Assembly (NCBI GenBank): GCA_046726235.1
Contig: JBKPAD010000001.1
Coordinates: 372,001 to 436,000 of the forward strand
Length of the DNA: 64,000 nt
Reading direction: 5' to 3'
From: Nitricoxidireducens sp046726235
GTDB lineage: Bacteria; Pseudomonadota; Gammaproteobacteria; Burkholderiales; Rhodocyclaceae
Shown here: positions 33,878 through 42,161 of the stretch, in pieces
Position numbering within the stretch: position 1 is the first letter of the stretch
Layout: every line of letters begins with the position of its first letter
Notes under the pieces: generated by a model
Database searches by the model: none
What the model was told of the DNA's origin: nothing
The model's input: only the letters and a program-made list of their open reading frames with translations
Position numbers and translations under genes: made by a program

Positions 33878-35014
33878 ATGACCTGCTTCCTGCGCCGCGA
33901 GCCCGTCGTCAATCGCCAGATGGCGATCACCGGCGCGCGCCTGATCATCGATGCGCAGACCTCCACGGAAGTGCTGCGCATGCTTGCCGGCGTCGCCGAC
34001 GTCTGGCCTGCGACGCACAGCGTGCTGGTGAGCCTCGGCAACGCGCCGGTCGATGCGGCGCTGCTCGACTGGAAGGCGCCGGAGAACGCGGTGCTGGAGT
34101 TTCCCGCCGCGGCGCTGGAATCCGCGGACGGCCGCGCGCTCGCCCTCCGGCTCGACGCGCAGGGCACCGCGCTTTGCCTCGGCGGCTATGTTCCCGGCAG
34201 CGACATCCCTGAGGTGCCGCGCTTCCGCTTCATGCTCGCCGACGCCCGCCAGCACCCCCGCATCGACGGCACGCCGGGCGTGCCGCTGGCGACCGGGCTG
34301 GCCGACCACGACGCCTTCGCCGACGCCGTCGACTACGGCTACTGGGGCGCGAGCGGCTGGTTCTTCCTCCATGGCGCGCCGCCGTTCACGACCAAGCTCG
34401 CCGCGGGCCACGCCCAGATCATCCACGTCCTCAACCTGGTGCGACGGAACGCCGAGGTGGCGGAGGTCGAGGACGCGCTGAAGAAGGACATCACGATCTC
34501 CTTCAAGCTGCTGCGCTACATCAATTCGGCCGGCTTCGGCTTCGCCAAGGAGATACGCTCCTTCCGCCATGCGGTGACGCTGATCGGCTACGACAAGCTC
34601 AACAAGTGGCTGTCGCTGCTGCTGGTCACCGCCAGCCGCGACCCGGCCGCGTCGGCGCTGATGCAGACCGCGATCGTGCGCGGCCGCTTCATGGAGCTTG
34701 CCGCCGTCGGCGTGATCGACAAGAAGCAGCTCGACAACCTGTTCATCACCGGGTCGTTCTCGCTGCTCGACATGCTGCTCGGCACGCGCATCGACGCCGT
34801 GCTGCAGGAGATGCACCTGCCGGCCGCGATCGGCGAGACGCTGCTCGGACCGGCCGGCCCCTATGCGCCGTGGCTGGCCCTGGCGCTGGCCTGCGAGCGC
34901 GACGACGTCGCCGAACTCGCCGAGCGCGCCGCCGCCCTCGGCCTCGACGCCGAGCGCGTCAACCGCGCCCAGGTCGAGGCGCTGGCCTTCGCCGACAGCC
35001 TGCAGCTGGACTAA
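33878..35014 (+). CDS. EAL-HDOD (YuxH-type) signalling protein with degenerate EAL part
   Basis: A 378-residue protein. The N-terminus (FLRREPVVNRQMAITGARLII) matches the start of EAL-HDOD proteins, but no EAL catalytic motif remains. The HDOD domain covers about residues 170-360 (LLRYINSAGFGF, HAVTLIGYDKLNKWLSLLL). Such proteins bind partners in c-di-GMP or stress signalling without phosphodiesterase activity. Starts 13 bases after the reductase; its last four bases overlap the convergent Cys-rich gene. Confidence 0.82.
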   Translation: MTCFLRREPVVNRQMAITGARLIIDAQTSTEVLRMLAGVADVWPATHSVLVSLGNAPVDAALLDWKAPENAVLEFPAAALESADGRALALRLDAQGTALCLGGYVPGSDIPEVPRFRFMLADARQHPRIDGTPGVPLATGLADHDAFADAVDYGYWGASGWFFLHGAPPFTTKLAAGHAQIIHVLNLVRRNAEVAEVEDALKKDITISFKLLRYINSAGFGFAKEIRSFRHAVTLIGYDKLNKWLSLLLVTASRDPAASALMQTAIVRGRFMELAAVGVIDKKQLDNLFITGSFSLLDMLLGTRIDAVLQEMHLPAAIGETLLGPAGPYAPWLALALACERDDVAELAERAAALGLDAERVNRAQVEALAFADSLQLD

Positions 35015-35343
35015 TCCGGACCCACCTCTGCCGCATCGCAGTCGCACGCGGTGCCGGCGGCGATGCGGAAGGCGAACCACCGGCCGGCGCACGCCCCCAA
35101 GCGTTTCGGTAGCCAGCGGACGTAGGTCGCCGGCTGCAACACCAGGCCGCAGCGGTAGCGCGCCGATCGCGAATCCCATTCGAGCGCCGGACACGCGCCT
35201 GTCCCGCGCGGCAGGAACAGGAGCGCCGGCGGGCAGCGCTCGGATGCACAGCAGACCCCGCAGCCGTTGCAGGGCGCGCCGGCGGACGGCTTCGGCGGTG
35301 CCGCGGCGTTGAGGACGACGGTGTGGACGTCTTCGCGGGCCAA
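35011..35343 (-). CDS. Small cysteine-rich (YkgJ-type cluster) protein
   Basis: A 110-residue protein with nine cysteines, mostly grouped in PCNGCGVCCASERCPP plus GACPAL, YRCGL, GACAGR and ACDCDA. This resembles zinc- or iron-chelating YkgJ-family clusters. The role is unknown. It is on the same strand as, and directly downstream of, the HD-GYP gene (6-base gap), so the two may be co-expressed. Confidence 0.65.
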   Translation of the reverse strand: MAREDVHTVVLNAAAPPKPSAGAPCNGCGVCCASERCPPALLFLPRGTGACPALEWDSRSARYRCGLVLQPATYVRWLPKRLGACAGRWFAFRIAAGTACDCDAAEVGPD

Positions 35344-35349
35344 CGCGCT

Positions 35350-35952
35350 TCAGGCGATCCGGAAGCCGCTCGTCTCGATCATGCGGGCGAAAACGCCCAG
35401 CAGCACCGGATCGTGCTTGGCGCCCGATTCCTCGTGAAGGATGGCCATGATTTCGGCGTGACTGCGCTCGCGGTGATAGGACCGCGTGACGCCCATGGCG
35501 TCGTAGCTGTCGACGATGCCGATGATGCGGGCGCCGAAGGGGATGGTCTCGCCGGCAAGGCCGTCCGGGTAGCCGCTGCCGTCGAAATGCTCGTGGTGGT
35601 GTCGGATCAGCCGGGCCGCCTGCGCGACGCCGTCGAGCTCCGTGGCGAGGAGGATTTCCTCGCCGATTTCGCTATGGCGCCGGATGGCCGCCCATTCGTC
35701 GGCGTCGAGCGCCGACGGCTTCATCAGCACGCGGTCGGGAATGCCGATCTTGCCGATGTCGTGGAACGTCGCGGCGATCGCAAGGGTGCCCAGTTCCCGC
35801 TGGGGCAGGGCGCAAGACTTGCCGAACTCGACGGCAAGGTTGCAGACGCGGTCCGAGTGCATGCGCGTCGGGCGATCGCGGTGGTCGAGCGCCACCGACA
35901 GTGCACGCGTGTACTTGTACAAGGCCTCGACGATGGGGTCTCGAGCGTCCAA
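35350..35952 (-). CDS. HD-GYP domain protein (probable c-di-GMP phosphodiesterase)
   Basis: A 200-residue stand-alone HD-GYP domain with all catalytic elements: HSDRVCNLA, the HDIGKIGIPD pair, HSEIGEEIL and HHEHFDGSGYPDGL. These are standard for metal-dependent c-di-GMP hydrolysis. There is no receiver or sensor domain; the start at 35952 gives only about 20 residues before the domain. Confidence 0.9.
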   Translation of the reverse strand: MDARDPIVEALYKYTRALSVALDHRDRPTRMHSDRVCNLAVEFGKSCALPQRELGTLAIAATFHDIGKIGIPDRVLMKPSALDADEWAAIRRHSEIGEEILLATELDGVAQAARLIRHHHEHFDGSGYPDGLAGETIPFGARIIGIVDSYDAMGVTRSYHRERSHAEIMAILHEESGAKHDPVLLGVFARMIETSGFRIA

Positions 35953-36012
35953 GGTGCTCCTCCGGGAATTTTGCCGCCTAGCTACTTTATAGCCGACTTA
36001 AGGACTAAGGAT

Positions 36013-36729
36013 TTACTCGCCGAGATAGGCCGCCCGCACGCGGGCGTCGGCGAGCAGGTTGTCGGCCGTGTCGGCGAAGGCGATGCGGCCGCTCTCCATG
36101 ACATAGCCGCGCTGGCAGACTTCGAGCGCGAGGCGGGCGTTCTGCTCGACCAGCAGGATGGTGACGCCCTGCGCGGCGACGGTGCGGATGACCTCGAAGA
36201 CCTTCTGCACCATCAGCGGCGCCAGGCCCATCGAGGGCTCATCGAGCAGCAGCAGTTTCGGCCGGCCCATCAGCGCGCGGCCGATCGCCAGCATCTGCTG
36301 CTCGCCGCCGGAGAGCGTGCCGGCGGTCTGAGCGCGGCGCTCGGCGAGGCGCGGCAGCAGGTCGTAGATGCGGTCGAGGTCGTCGCCGATCTCGGCGTCG
36401 GCGCGGTGGTAGGCGCCCATGGCGAGATTCTCGGCCACCGACAGGCGCGCGAAGACGCCGCGGCCTTCGGGCACCAGCGCGAGGCCGCGGCCGACCAGCG
36501 CGTGCGTCGGCAGGGCGCCGACAGCTTCGCCGCGGTAGCGGATCTCGCCGTCCGCCGGCAGCAGGCGCGCGATCGCCTTCAGCGTCGTCGTCTTGCCGGC
36601 GCCGTTGGCGCCGATCAGGCAGACGAGCTCGTTTTCCTCGACGGCGAAGGAAATTCCCTTCACCGCATTGATCCCGCCGTAGCGGACCTCGAGGTCGGTG
36701 ACCGACAGCAGGGGATCGCCGTTAGCCAA
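36013..36729 (-). CDS. livF: Branched-chain amino acid ABC transporter ATP-binding protein LivF
   Basis: A 238-residue ATPase with Walker A (GANGAGKTTTLK), signature TLSGGEQQMLAIG and Walker B (LLLLDEPSMGLAP), the LivF subtype. Last gene of the livK-H-M-G-F cluster; it overlaps livG by eight bases. Confidence 0.95.
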   Translation of the reverse strand: MANGDPLLSVTDLEVRYGGINAVKGISFAVEENELVCLIGANGAGKTTTLKAIARLLPADGEIRYRGEAVGALPTHALVGRGLALVPEGRGVFARLSVAENLAMGAYHRADAEIGDDLDRIYDLLPRLAERRAQTAGTLSGGEQQMLAIGRALMGRPKLLLLDEPSMGLAPLMVQKVFEVIRTVAAQGVTILLVEQNARLALEVCQRGYVMESGRIAFADTADNLLADARVRAAYLGE

Positions 36730-37489
36730 GCGAACCTCCGAGATAGGCTTCGATCACGGCCGGATTCTTCTGCACCGCCGCCGGCACGTCCTCGGCGATC
36801 TTCTCGCCGTAGTCGAGCACGGCGACGCGGTCGCACAGGCCCATGACGAGCTTGACGTCATGCTCGATCAGCAACACCGTCGTGCCGTCGGCGCGCAGGC
36901 CTTCGATCAGCACGCGCAGCGCGGCGGTCTCGGTCGCGTTCATGCCGGCGGCGGGCTCGTCGAGCGCCAGCAGCTTCGGCTCGCCGGCGAGCGCGCGCGC
37001 GATCTCGAGGCGGCGCTGGTCGCCGTAGGAGAGGTGGCGCGCGAGGTCGTCGGCGCGGTCGCCGATGCCGACGTAGTGCAGCAGTTCGGCGGCGGAGCGG
37101 CGGATCGCCGCCTCCTCGTCGCGCGTGCGGCCGTCGCGCAGTACGGCGCCGATCACGCCGGCACGCGTGCGCACGTGGCGCCCGACCATGACGTTCTCGA
37201 TCGCCGACATGTTGGCGAACAGGCGGATGTTCTGGAAGGTGCGCGCGATGCCGGCCGCGGCGACCTTGTGCGGTTCGCCGAGCGGCAGCGGCGCGCCGGC
37301 GAAACGGATCTCGCCGCCGTCGCGCCCGTAAAGGCCGGTGAGCACGTTGAAGAACGTCGTCTTGCCGGCGCCGTTGGGGCCGATGAGGCCGTAGATCTCG
37401 CCGGCGTTGATGGTCAGCGAGACGTCCTTCAGCGCCTGCACGCCGCCGAACCGTTTGCCGACTCCGCGCGCTTCGAGCAGCGCACTCAT
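36722..37489 (-). CDS. livG: Branched-chain amino acid ABC transporter ATP-binding protein LivG
   Basis: A 255-residue ATPase with Walker A (GPNGAGKTTFFN), signature LSYGDQRRLEIA and the LivG-type Walker B region LLALDEPAAGMN. The start at 37489 overlaps livM by four bases. Confidence 0.95.
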   Translation of the reverse strand: MSALLEARGVGKRFGGVQALKDVSLTINAGEIYGLIGPNGAGKTTFFNVLTGLYGRDGGEIRFAGAPLPLGEPHKVAAAGIARTFQNIRLFANMSAIENVMVGRHVRTRAGVIGAVLRDGRTRDEEAAIRRSAAELLHYVGIGDRADDLARHLSYGDQRRLEIARALAGEPKLLALDEPAAGMNATETAALRVLIEGLRADGTTVLLIEHDVKLVMGLCDRVAVLDYGEKIAEDVPAAVQKNPAVIEAYLGGSLG

Positions 37490-38541
37490 TTGCGCGCCGC
37501 CAGTTCGCGCCGATGGCGCGGGTCGGGCCAGAGGCCGGCCGGCCGGTAGAGCATGACGGCGATCAGCGCGATGCCGAACAGCAGCATGCGCAGGCTCTCG
37601 GGGTCGAGCAAGACCTTGCCGAACGCCCATTGCTGCATCGGCGCCGCGGTGTGGCGGAAGACTTCCGGCAGCACCGCGAGCAGCACGCCGCCGAAGATCA
37701 CGCCGGGGATGTGGCCCATGCCGCCGATGACGACCATGCACAGCACCATGATCGATTCCATGAGGCCGAAGCTCTCGGGCGAGACGAATTCCTGGAAGCC
37801 GGCGAACAGGCCGCCGGCAACGCCGCCGAACGAGGCGCCCATGGCGAACGCCAGCAGCTTGACGTTGCGCGTGTCGATGCCGCAGGCCTTGGCGGCGACC
37901 TCGTCCTCGCGGATGGCGACCCAGGCGCGGCCGATGCGCGAGTCCTGCAGCCGGATGGTGACGAAGACGATGCCGAGCGCGAGCAGCACGAACAGGTAGT
38001 AGTAGAGGTAGAGGCCGGGAATCGTGAAGCCGAAGACCTCGATGCCCTTCGCCAGCGGCTTGCCGGCGATGGCCAGCGAATCGATGCGCGCGATGCCTTT
38101 CGGGCCGTTGGTGATGTTGATCGGCGAATTCAGGTTGTTGAGGAAGATGCGGATGATCTCGCCGAAGCCGAGTGTGACGATCGCCAGGTAATCGCCGCGC
38201 AGCCGCAGCGTCGGCGCGCCGAGCAGCACGCCGAAGATGCCGGCGACCAGCGCGCCGAGCGGCAGGATCGCCCACATGGGCCAGTGCAGCCCGAAGTGCG
38301 GCGAGGCCAGCAGCGCGTAGAGATAGGCGCCGACGGCGTAGAAGGCGATGTAGCCGAGATCGAGCAGGCCGGCGAAGCCGACGACGATGTTCAGCCCCAG
38401 CGCCAGCATCACGTAGAGCGCGGCGAAGTCGAGGATGCGCACCCAGGCGTTGCCGATGCCCACGCCGACGACGACCGGGGCCAGCACCAGCGCCGCCGCG
38501 ATCAGCAGGGCGCCGAGGTTGGCCTTCCGGCGTGCATCCAT
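37486..38541 (-). CDS. livM: Branched-chain amino acid ABC transporter permease LivM
   Basis: A 351-residue permease with about ten membrane segments and the LivM signatures LNIVVGFAGLLDLGYIAFYAVGA (split here by helix boundaries) and GRAWVAIREDEVAAKACGI. The start at 38541 overlaps the last base of the livH stop codon. Confidence 0.95.
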   Translation of the reverse strand: MDARRKANLGALLIAAALVLAPVVVGVGIGNAWVRILDFAALYVMLALGLNIVVGFAGLLDLGYIAFYAVGAYLYALLASPHFGLHWPMWAILPLGALVAGIFGVLLGAPTLRLRGDYLAIVTLGFGEIIRIFLNNLNSPINITNGPKGIARIDSLAIAGKPLAKGIEVFGFTIPGLYLYYYLFVLLALGIVFVTIRLQDSRIGRAWVAIREDEVAAKACGIDTRNVKLLAFAMGASFGGVAGGLFAGFQEFVSPESFGLMESIMVLCMVVIGGMGHIPGVIFGGVLLAVLPEVFRHTAAPMQQWAFGKVLLDPESLRMLLFGIALIAVMLYRPAGLWPDPRHRRELAARK

Positions 38542-39464
38542 CAGGCGCGCTCCGAAACCTTCTCGCCCATCAGGCCCGACGGCCGGAAGACGAGCACGAC
38601 GATCAGCACGAAGAAGGCGAACACATCCTGGTAGTGCGAGCCGAGGAAGCCGCCGGTGAGGTCGCCGATATAGCCGGCGCCGAGCGCCTCGATCAGCCCC
38701 AGCAGCACGCCGCCGAGCATGGCGCCGGCGAGGTTGCCGATGCCGCCGAGTACGGCCGCCGTGAAGGCCTTGAGGCCGAGGATGAAGCCCATGTGGTAGT
38801 GCGCGATGCCATAGTTGGCCGACACCAGCACGCCGGCCAGCGCGGCGAGCGCCGAGCCGATGACGAAGGTCAGGGCGATGATGCGATTCACGTCGACGCC
38901 CATCAGGCCGGCGATGGCCGGGTTCTCCGCGGTGGCGCGCATGGCGCGGCCCAGCCGCGTGCGATTCACCAGCAGCATCAGGCCGGCCATGGTCACCGCC
39001 GCAACGACGAGGATGATCACTTGCAGCTCCGTGACCTGCGCGCCGAGCACCTCGTGGCTGCCGGCCGGCAGCAGCGCCGGCACGGCGTGGTAGTTGCGGC
39101 CCCAGGCCAACATGGCGACCTGCTGCAGCACGATCGAGACGCCGATCGCCGTGATCAGCGGCGCCAGGCGCGGCGCGTTGCGCAGCGGCCGGTAGGCGAT
39201 ACGCTCGATCGAGAAACCCAGGCACATGCACACCACGGCGGCGACGGCGAGCGCGATCAGCAGGATCACCGGTCCCGGCAGGCCGCTGTCGGCCAGCGGC
39301 TTCATGACGGCGACGGCGGAGAGCGCGCCGATCATCACCACTTCGCCGTGCGCGAAGTTGATCAGGCCCATGATGCCGTACACCATCGTGTAGCCGAGGG
39401 CGACGAGCGCGTAGATGCTGCCGAGCGTGAGCCCGTTGAAGATCTGCTGGAGGAGGATGTCCAC
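38541..39464 (-). CDS. livH: Branched-chain amino acid ABC transporter permease LivH
   Basis: A 307-residue permease (ILLQQIFNGLTLGSIYALVA, MGLINFAHGEVVMIGA, AGIMGVDVNRII-like segment). A GTG start at 39464 gives the normal LivH N-terminus; an upstream in-frame ATG would read through the terminator region. Preceded by a terminator that separates it from the binding-protein gene. Confidence 0.93.
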   Translation of the reverse strand: MDILLQQIFNGLTLGSIYALVALGYTMVYGIMGLINFAHGEVVMIGALSAVAVMKPLADSGLPGPVILLIALAVAAVVCMCLGFSIERIAYRPLRNAPRLAPLITAIGVSIVLQQVAMLAWGRNYHAVPALLPAGSHEVLGAQVTELQVIILVVAAVTMAGLMLLVNRTRLGRAMRATAENPAIAGLMGVDVNRIIALTFVIGSALAALAGVLVSANYGIAHYHMGFILGLKAFTAAVLGGIGNLAGAMLGGVLLGLIEALGAGYIGDLTGGFLGSHYQDVFAFFVLIVVLVFRPSGLMGEKVSERA

Positions 39465-39525
39465 GGCGCGATGATAAACGCGCAGCGGGCCCGCCCGTAT
39501 GGCTTGGGCGGTCGTCGATGCAAAG

Positions 39526-39553
39526 AAAAACGGCACCCGAAGGTGCCGTTTTT
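39526..39553 (-). terminator. Rho-independent terminator between the binding-protein gene and livH
   Basis: Perfect hairpin (aaaaacggcacc, loop cgaa, ggtgccgttttt) with a T-tract on either strand. On the minus strand it follows livK by 16 bases, so it probably sets a higher level of binding protein than of permease and ATPases. Confidence 0.85.
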
Positions 39554-39569
39554 CCGTTTGCCTAAAGTG

Positions 39570-40886
39570 TTACTTCTTCTCGGCGGGTGCGGCGGCCGGT
39601 GCCGGGGTAGGTGCCGGCGCGGCCATGCCGGTCATGCCGGACTGCTGCTGCAGGCCCTGCATGCCGCCCATGCCTTCCGCCGGAGCCGCCGGCGCGGCGG
39701 CCGGGGCGCCGCCGATGGTTTCGAGCGGATCCCACTTGCCGGCCTTGGCCGTGTAGAGGCTGATCGCGCCGTCCTTGATGTCGCCCTTCTCGTCGAAGAC
39801 GATGCGCGTCGTCACGCCCTGGAAGTCGCTCTTCGGCAGTTCGGCGAGGATCTTCGCCGGCTCGGCCGACTGGGCGCGCTTGACGGCCTCGACGACGGCC
39901 ATGGTGGCGTCGTAGGCGTAGGGCGCGTAGAGCTGGATGTCGCTGTTGAACTTGGCCTTGAAGCGCTCGATGAACTTCGGCCCGCCCGGCATCTTCTCGT
40001 AGGGGATGCCCGGCAGCGAGCAGTAGTGGCCTTCGGCCGCGTCGCCCGCGTTCTTCAGGAACTCGGCCGTGCAGCCGCCGTCGGCCATCAGCAGCTTCTG
40101 CTTGAGGCCGAGCTTCTTCATCTGCATCGCCATCGGCGCGGCCTGCGGATCCATGCCGCCGAAGAAGACCAGGTCGGGCTTCTTGCCCTTGATCTTGGTG
40201 AGGATGGCGGCGAAATCGACGGCCTTGTCGTCGGTGTGCTCTTCGGCGACGACCTTCACGCCCGAGGCGACGGCCGACTTCTTGAACTCGGCCGCGACGC
40301 CTTCGCCGTAGGCGGTTTTGTCGTCGATGATGGCGACCGTCTTGGCCTTCAGCTGCTTGGCGGCGTACTCGCCGAGCACCTTGCCCTGCTGCTCGTCGTT
40401 GGCCATGACGCGGAACGCGGTCTTGAAGCCCTGGTTGGTGTAGGTCGGGTTGGTCGCCGACGGCGACACCTGCGGGATGCCGGCATCGTTGTAGATCTTC
40501 GAGGCCGGGATCGTGGTGCCGGAATTCAGGTGGCCGACGACGGCATTGACCTTGGCGTCGACGAACTTCTGCGCCACGAGGTTGCCCTGCTTTGGATCGG
40601 CCTGGTCGTCCTCGCCCATCAGCTCGAACCTGACTTCGCGCTCGCCGATCTTGATCTTGGCGGCGTTGGCGTCCTCGACGGCGAGGCGGGCGCCGTTCTC
40701 GTTGTCCTTGCCGATGTGCGCCTGCGGGCCGGTGAGCGGCGCGGCGTGGCCGAGCTTGACGACCAGCGGCGGCGGGGGCGGCGGCGGCGCCTGCACGGCT
40801 GGGGCCGGCGGTTCTTCCTTGCCGCAGCCCATCAGGGACAGCGCGGCGACGACGGACAACGACAGGACTTTCACTGAAGCTTTCAT
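39570..40886 (-). CDS. livK: Branched-chain amino acid-type ABC transporter substrate-binding lipoprotein
   Basis: A 438-residue type I periplasmic-binding protein (LGHAAPLTGPQAHIGKDNENG; VGHLNSGTTIPASKIY; YAYDATMAVVEAVKRA). Unusual for a Gram-negative LivK, the signal peptide ends in a lipobox (LSLMGC20), followed by a proline-rich linker, and a C-terminal Ala/Pro/Met/Gly-rich tail of about 50 residues extends past the folded domain. It is lipid-anchored if the lipobox is used. First gene of the liv cluster, with its own promoter. The true ligand (amino acid, urea, or aromatic acid) is not evident. Confidence 0.93.
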   Translation of the reverse strand: MKASVKVLSLSVVAALSLMGCGKEEPPAPAVQAPPPPPPPLVVKLGHAAPLTGPQAHIGKDNENGARLAVEDANAAKIKIGEREVRFELMGEDDQADPKQGNLVAQKFVDAKVNAVVGHLNSGTTIPASKIYNDAGIPQVSPSATNPTYTNQGFKTAFRVMANDEQQGKVLGEYAAKQLKAKTVAIIDDKTAYGEGVAAEFKKSAVASGVKVVAEEHTDDKAVDFAAILTKIKGKKPDLVFFGGMDPQAAPMAMQMKKLGLKQKLLMADGGCTAEFLKNAGDAAEGHYCSLPGIPYEKMPGGPKFIERFKAKFNSDIQLYAPYAYDATMAVVEAVKRAQSAEPAKILAELPKSDFQGVTTRIVFDEKGDIKDGAISLYTAKAGKWDPLETIGGAPAAAPAAPAEGMGGMQGLQQQSGMTGMAAPAPTPAPAAAPAEKK

Positions 40887-40934
40887 CGGGGGTGTCTCTC
40901 CGTGGTTGAAATGTTGCGGCTCGGTAGCGCGGCG

Positions 40935-40963
40935 ATTGTTGCGCGCGCGTTTTGGCTTGTCAA
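40935..40963 (-). promoter_or_regulatory. Sigma70-type promoter of the liv cluster
   Basis: On the minus strand a perfect -35 TTGACA (plus positions 40958-40963) is followed by a 17-base spacer and the -10 AACAAT (40935-40940). It lies about 50 bases upstream of the livK start codon. Confidence 0.68.
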
Positions 40964-40983
40964 TGCAGTCGGGATTTGGAACC

Positions 40984-41568
40984 TCAATGCCAGCGCAGCG
41001 CCAGCACGGCGGCGACGAAGACCGCGAATTCGAGGACCGTGACCCAGATGATCAGGCGCACGATGCGCCGCTGGCGCGGCGGCATGGAGAGCATGAAGCG
41101 CTCGTTCCACCAGCGCCAGCCGGGGATCCGGCCCCAGCGCGAGCGGGCGACGAGATGCCGGCGCAGCGCGGCGATCCACGGCACCAGCGACTTGTCGGTC
41201 TCGGCGATGCGCGGATCTTCCGGGCCGTCGACGGGGGCATAGCGTTCGATCACCCGCAGCAGCGAGCCTTCGCCGCGTGCGCTCACGGCGAACTCGCTGC
41301 CCTGCTTGAGGCCGCTGGCGTAGCGGATGCGGAAGCCGTCCGGCAGCGTCTCGGCGTAGGCCCGCACTTCGGTGCGGCGGCCGCTGTCCTCGTTCTCGGC
41401 GCGCAGCGTGAAGCCGTCGCCCTCGTCGTGCCACGACTCGATCGCCAGCCACGGGTTGAGGCGCCAGAGGCGCTCGCGGTCCGCCAGGAACTCGAGCAGC
41501 GCCGCGGGCGGCAGGGGAATGTCGGCTTCGACCCAAGCGGCGTTGGTTTCGTCGGGCGACGAACTCAT
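40984..41568 (-). CDS. SRPBCC-like hypothetical membrane-anchored protein
   Basis: A 194-residue protein whose first 130 residues have the feel of an SRPBCC/polyketide-cyclase-like fold (DIPLPPAALLEFLADRERLWRLNPW), followed by one C-terminal membrane segment (about residues 168-190). It overlaps uspA by four bases and is the last gene of the YeiH operon. No function assigned. Confidence 0.65.
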   Translation of the reverse strand: MSSSPDETNAAWVEADIPLPPAALLEFLADRERLWRLNPWLAIESWHDEGDGFTLRAENEDSGRRTEVRAYAETLPDGFRIRYASGLKQGSEFAVSARGEGSLLRVIERYAPVDGPEDPRIAETDKSLVPWIAALRRHLVARSRWGRIPGWRWWNERFMLSMPPRQRRIVRLIIWVTVLEFAVFVAAVLALRWH

Positions 41569-42029
41569 GCCGCCGCAGCGACGAGCAGCGGGCAACGCAG
41601 GCCGCGCACCAGGGTCTCCAGTTCCATGCGCGAGCGCAGGCCGGTCTCGTGCTTCGGCCGCGGCGGGCCAATGACGACGAGCTCGGCGCCCGTCTCGGCG
41701 GCAATATCGATGGCGCAGCGCGCCGGGTCGCCGACGCGCAGCACCGAACGGTATTCGAGGCCGCGCGTGCGGCAATCATGGGCGACGGCGTCGATCAGCA
41801 TCCGGGCATCGCGCTCGAGCACCGACTCGACGTAGGCGGCGAAGTCGTCGCGCGTCGAGGCGTTGTTGAGCCAGTCGTCGCCCTGCATGCCAGCCCAGAG
41901 CTCCGGCACCACGAGGCAGTGGACGATGCACGTGCGGCCGGCCTCCGCCGCAGCGAAGGCCAGCTCCGCAGCGCGCGCCGCCCCTGCCGTGCCGTGGTGG
42001 CACAGCAGCAGCGTCGCGGGCGCGATCAC
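41565..42029 (-). CDS. Universal stress protein UspA family
   Basis: A 154-residue protein with the Usp fold: N-terminal TLLLCHHGTAGAARA, and a C-terminal LVVIGPPRPKHETGLRSRMELETLVRG region that loosely resembles the ATP-binding G-2X-G-9X-G(S/T) motif. GTG start at 42029, overlapping the stop of the 41-codon gene upstream. Confidence 0.8.
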   Translation of the reverse strand: MIAPATLLLCHHGTAGAARAAELAFAAAEAGRTCIVHCLVVPELWAGMQGDDWLNNASTRDDFAAYVESVLERDARMLIDAVAHDCRTRGLEYRSVLRVGDPARCAIDIAAETGAELVVIGPPRPKHETGLRSRMELETLVRGLRCPLLVAAAA

Positions 42030-42151
42030 TTGCCGACGAAGAACAGCACGCCGAAGGCGATGGCCAGCGCCGCGATCAGCGCGCCGACGTCCTCGAAGCG
42101 GTCGCTGACGAAGATCGAGAGCTGGGTGCCGCGCTTGAATTTGTTTTCCAT
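42026..42151 (-). CDS. 41-residue single-pass membrane protein
   Basis: A short gene between the YeiH transporter and uspA, encoding a 41-residue protein: charged, amphipathic N-terminus (MENKFKRGTQLSIFVSDRFE) and a C-terminal membrane helix ending in FFVGK. It has a strong ribosome binding site (aaggag, 8 bases before ATG), starts 10 bases after the YeiH stop and overlaps the uspA start (GTGA). These spacings support real translation. It may be a small accessory subunit of the transporter; this is inference. Confidence 0.7.
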   Translation of the reverse strand: MENKFKRGTQLSIFVSDRFEDVGALIAALAIAFGVLFFVGK

Positions 42152-42161
42152 GTTCCGCTCC

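Noticed and set aside
38532..40877. Plus-strand open frame of about 781 codons opposite livM, livH and livK
   Set aside because: It runs through the terminator and promoter of the liv cluster and opposite three strongly supported genes.
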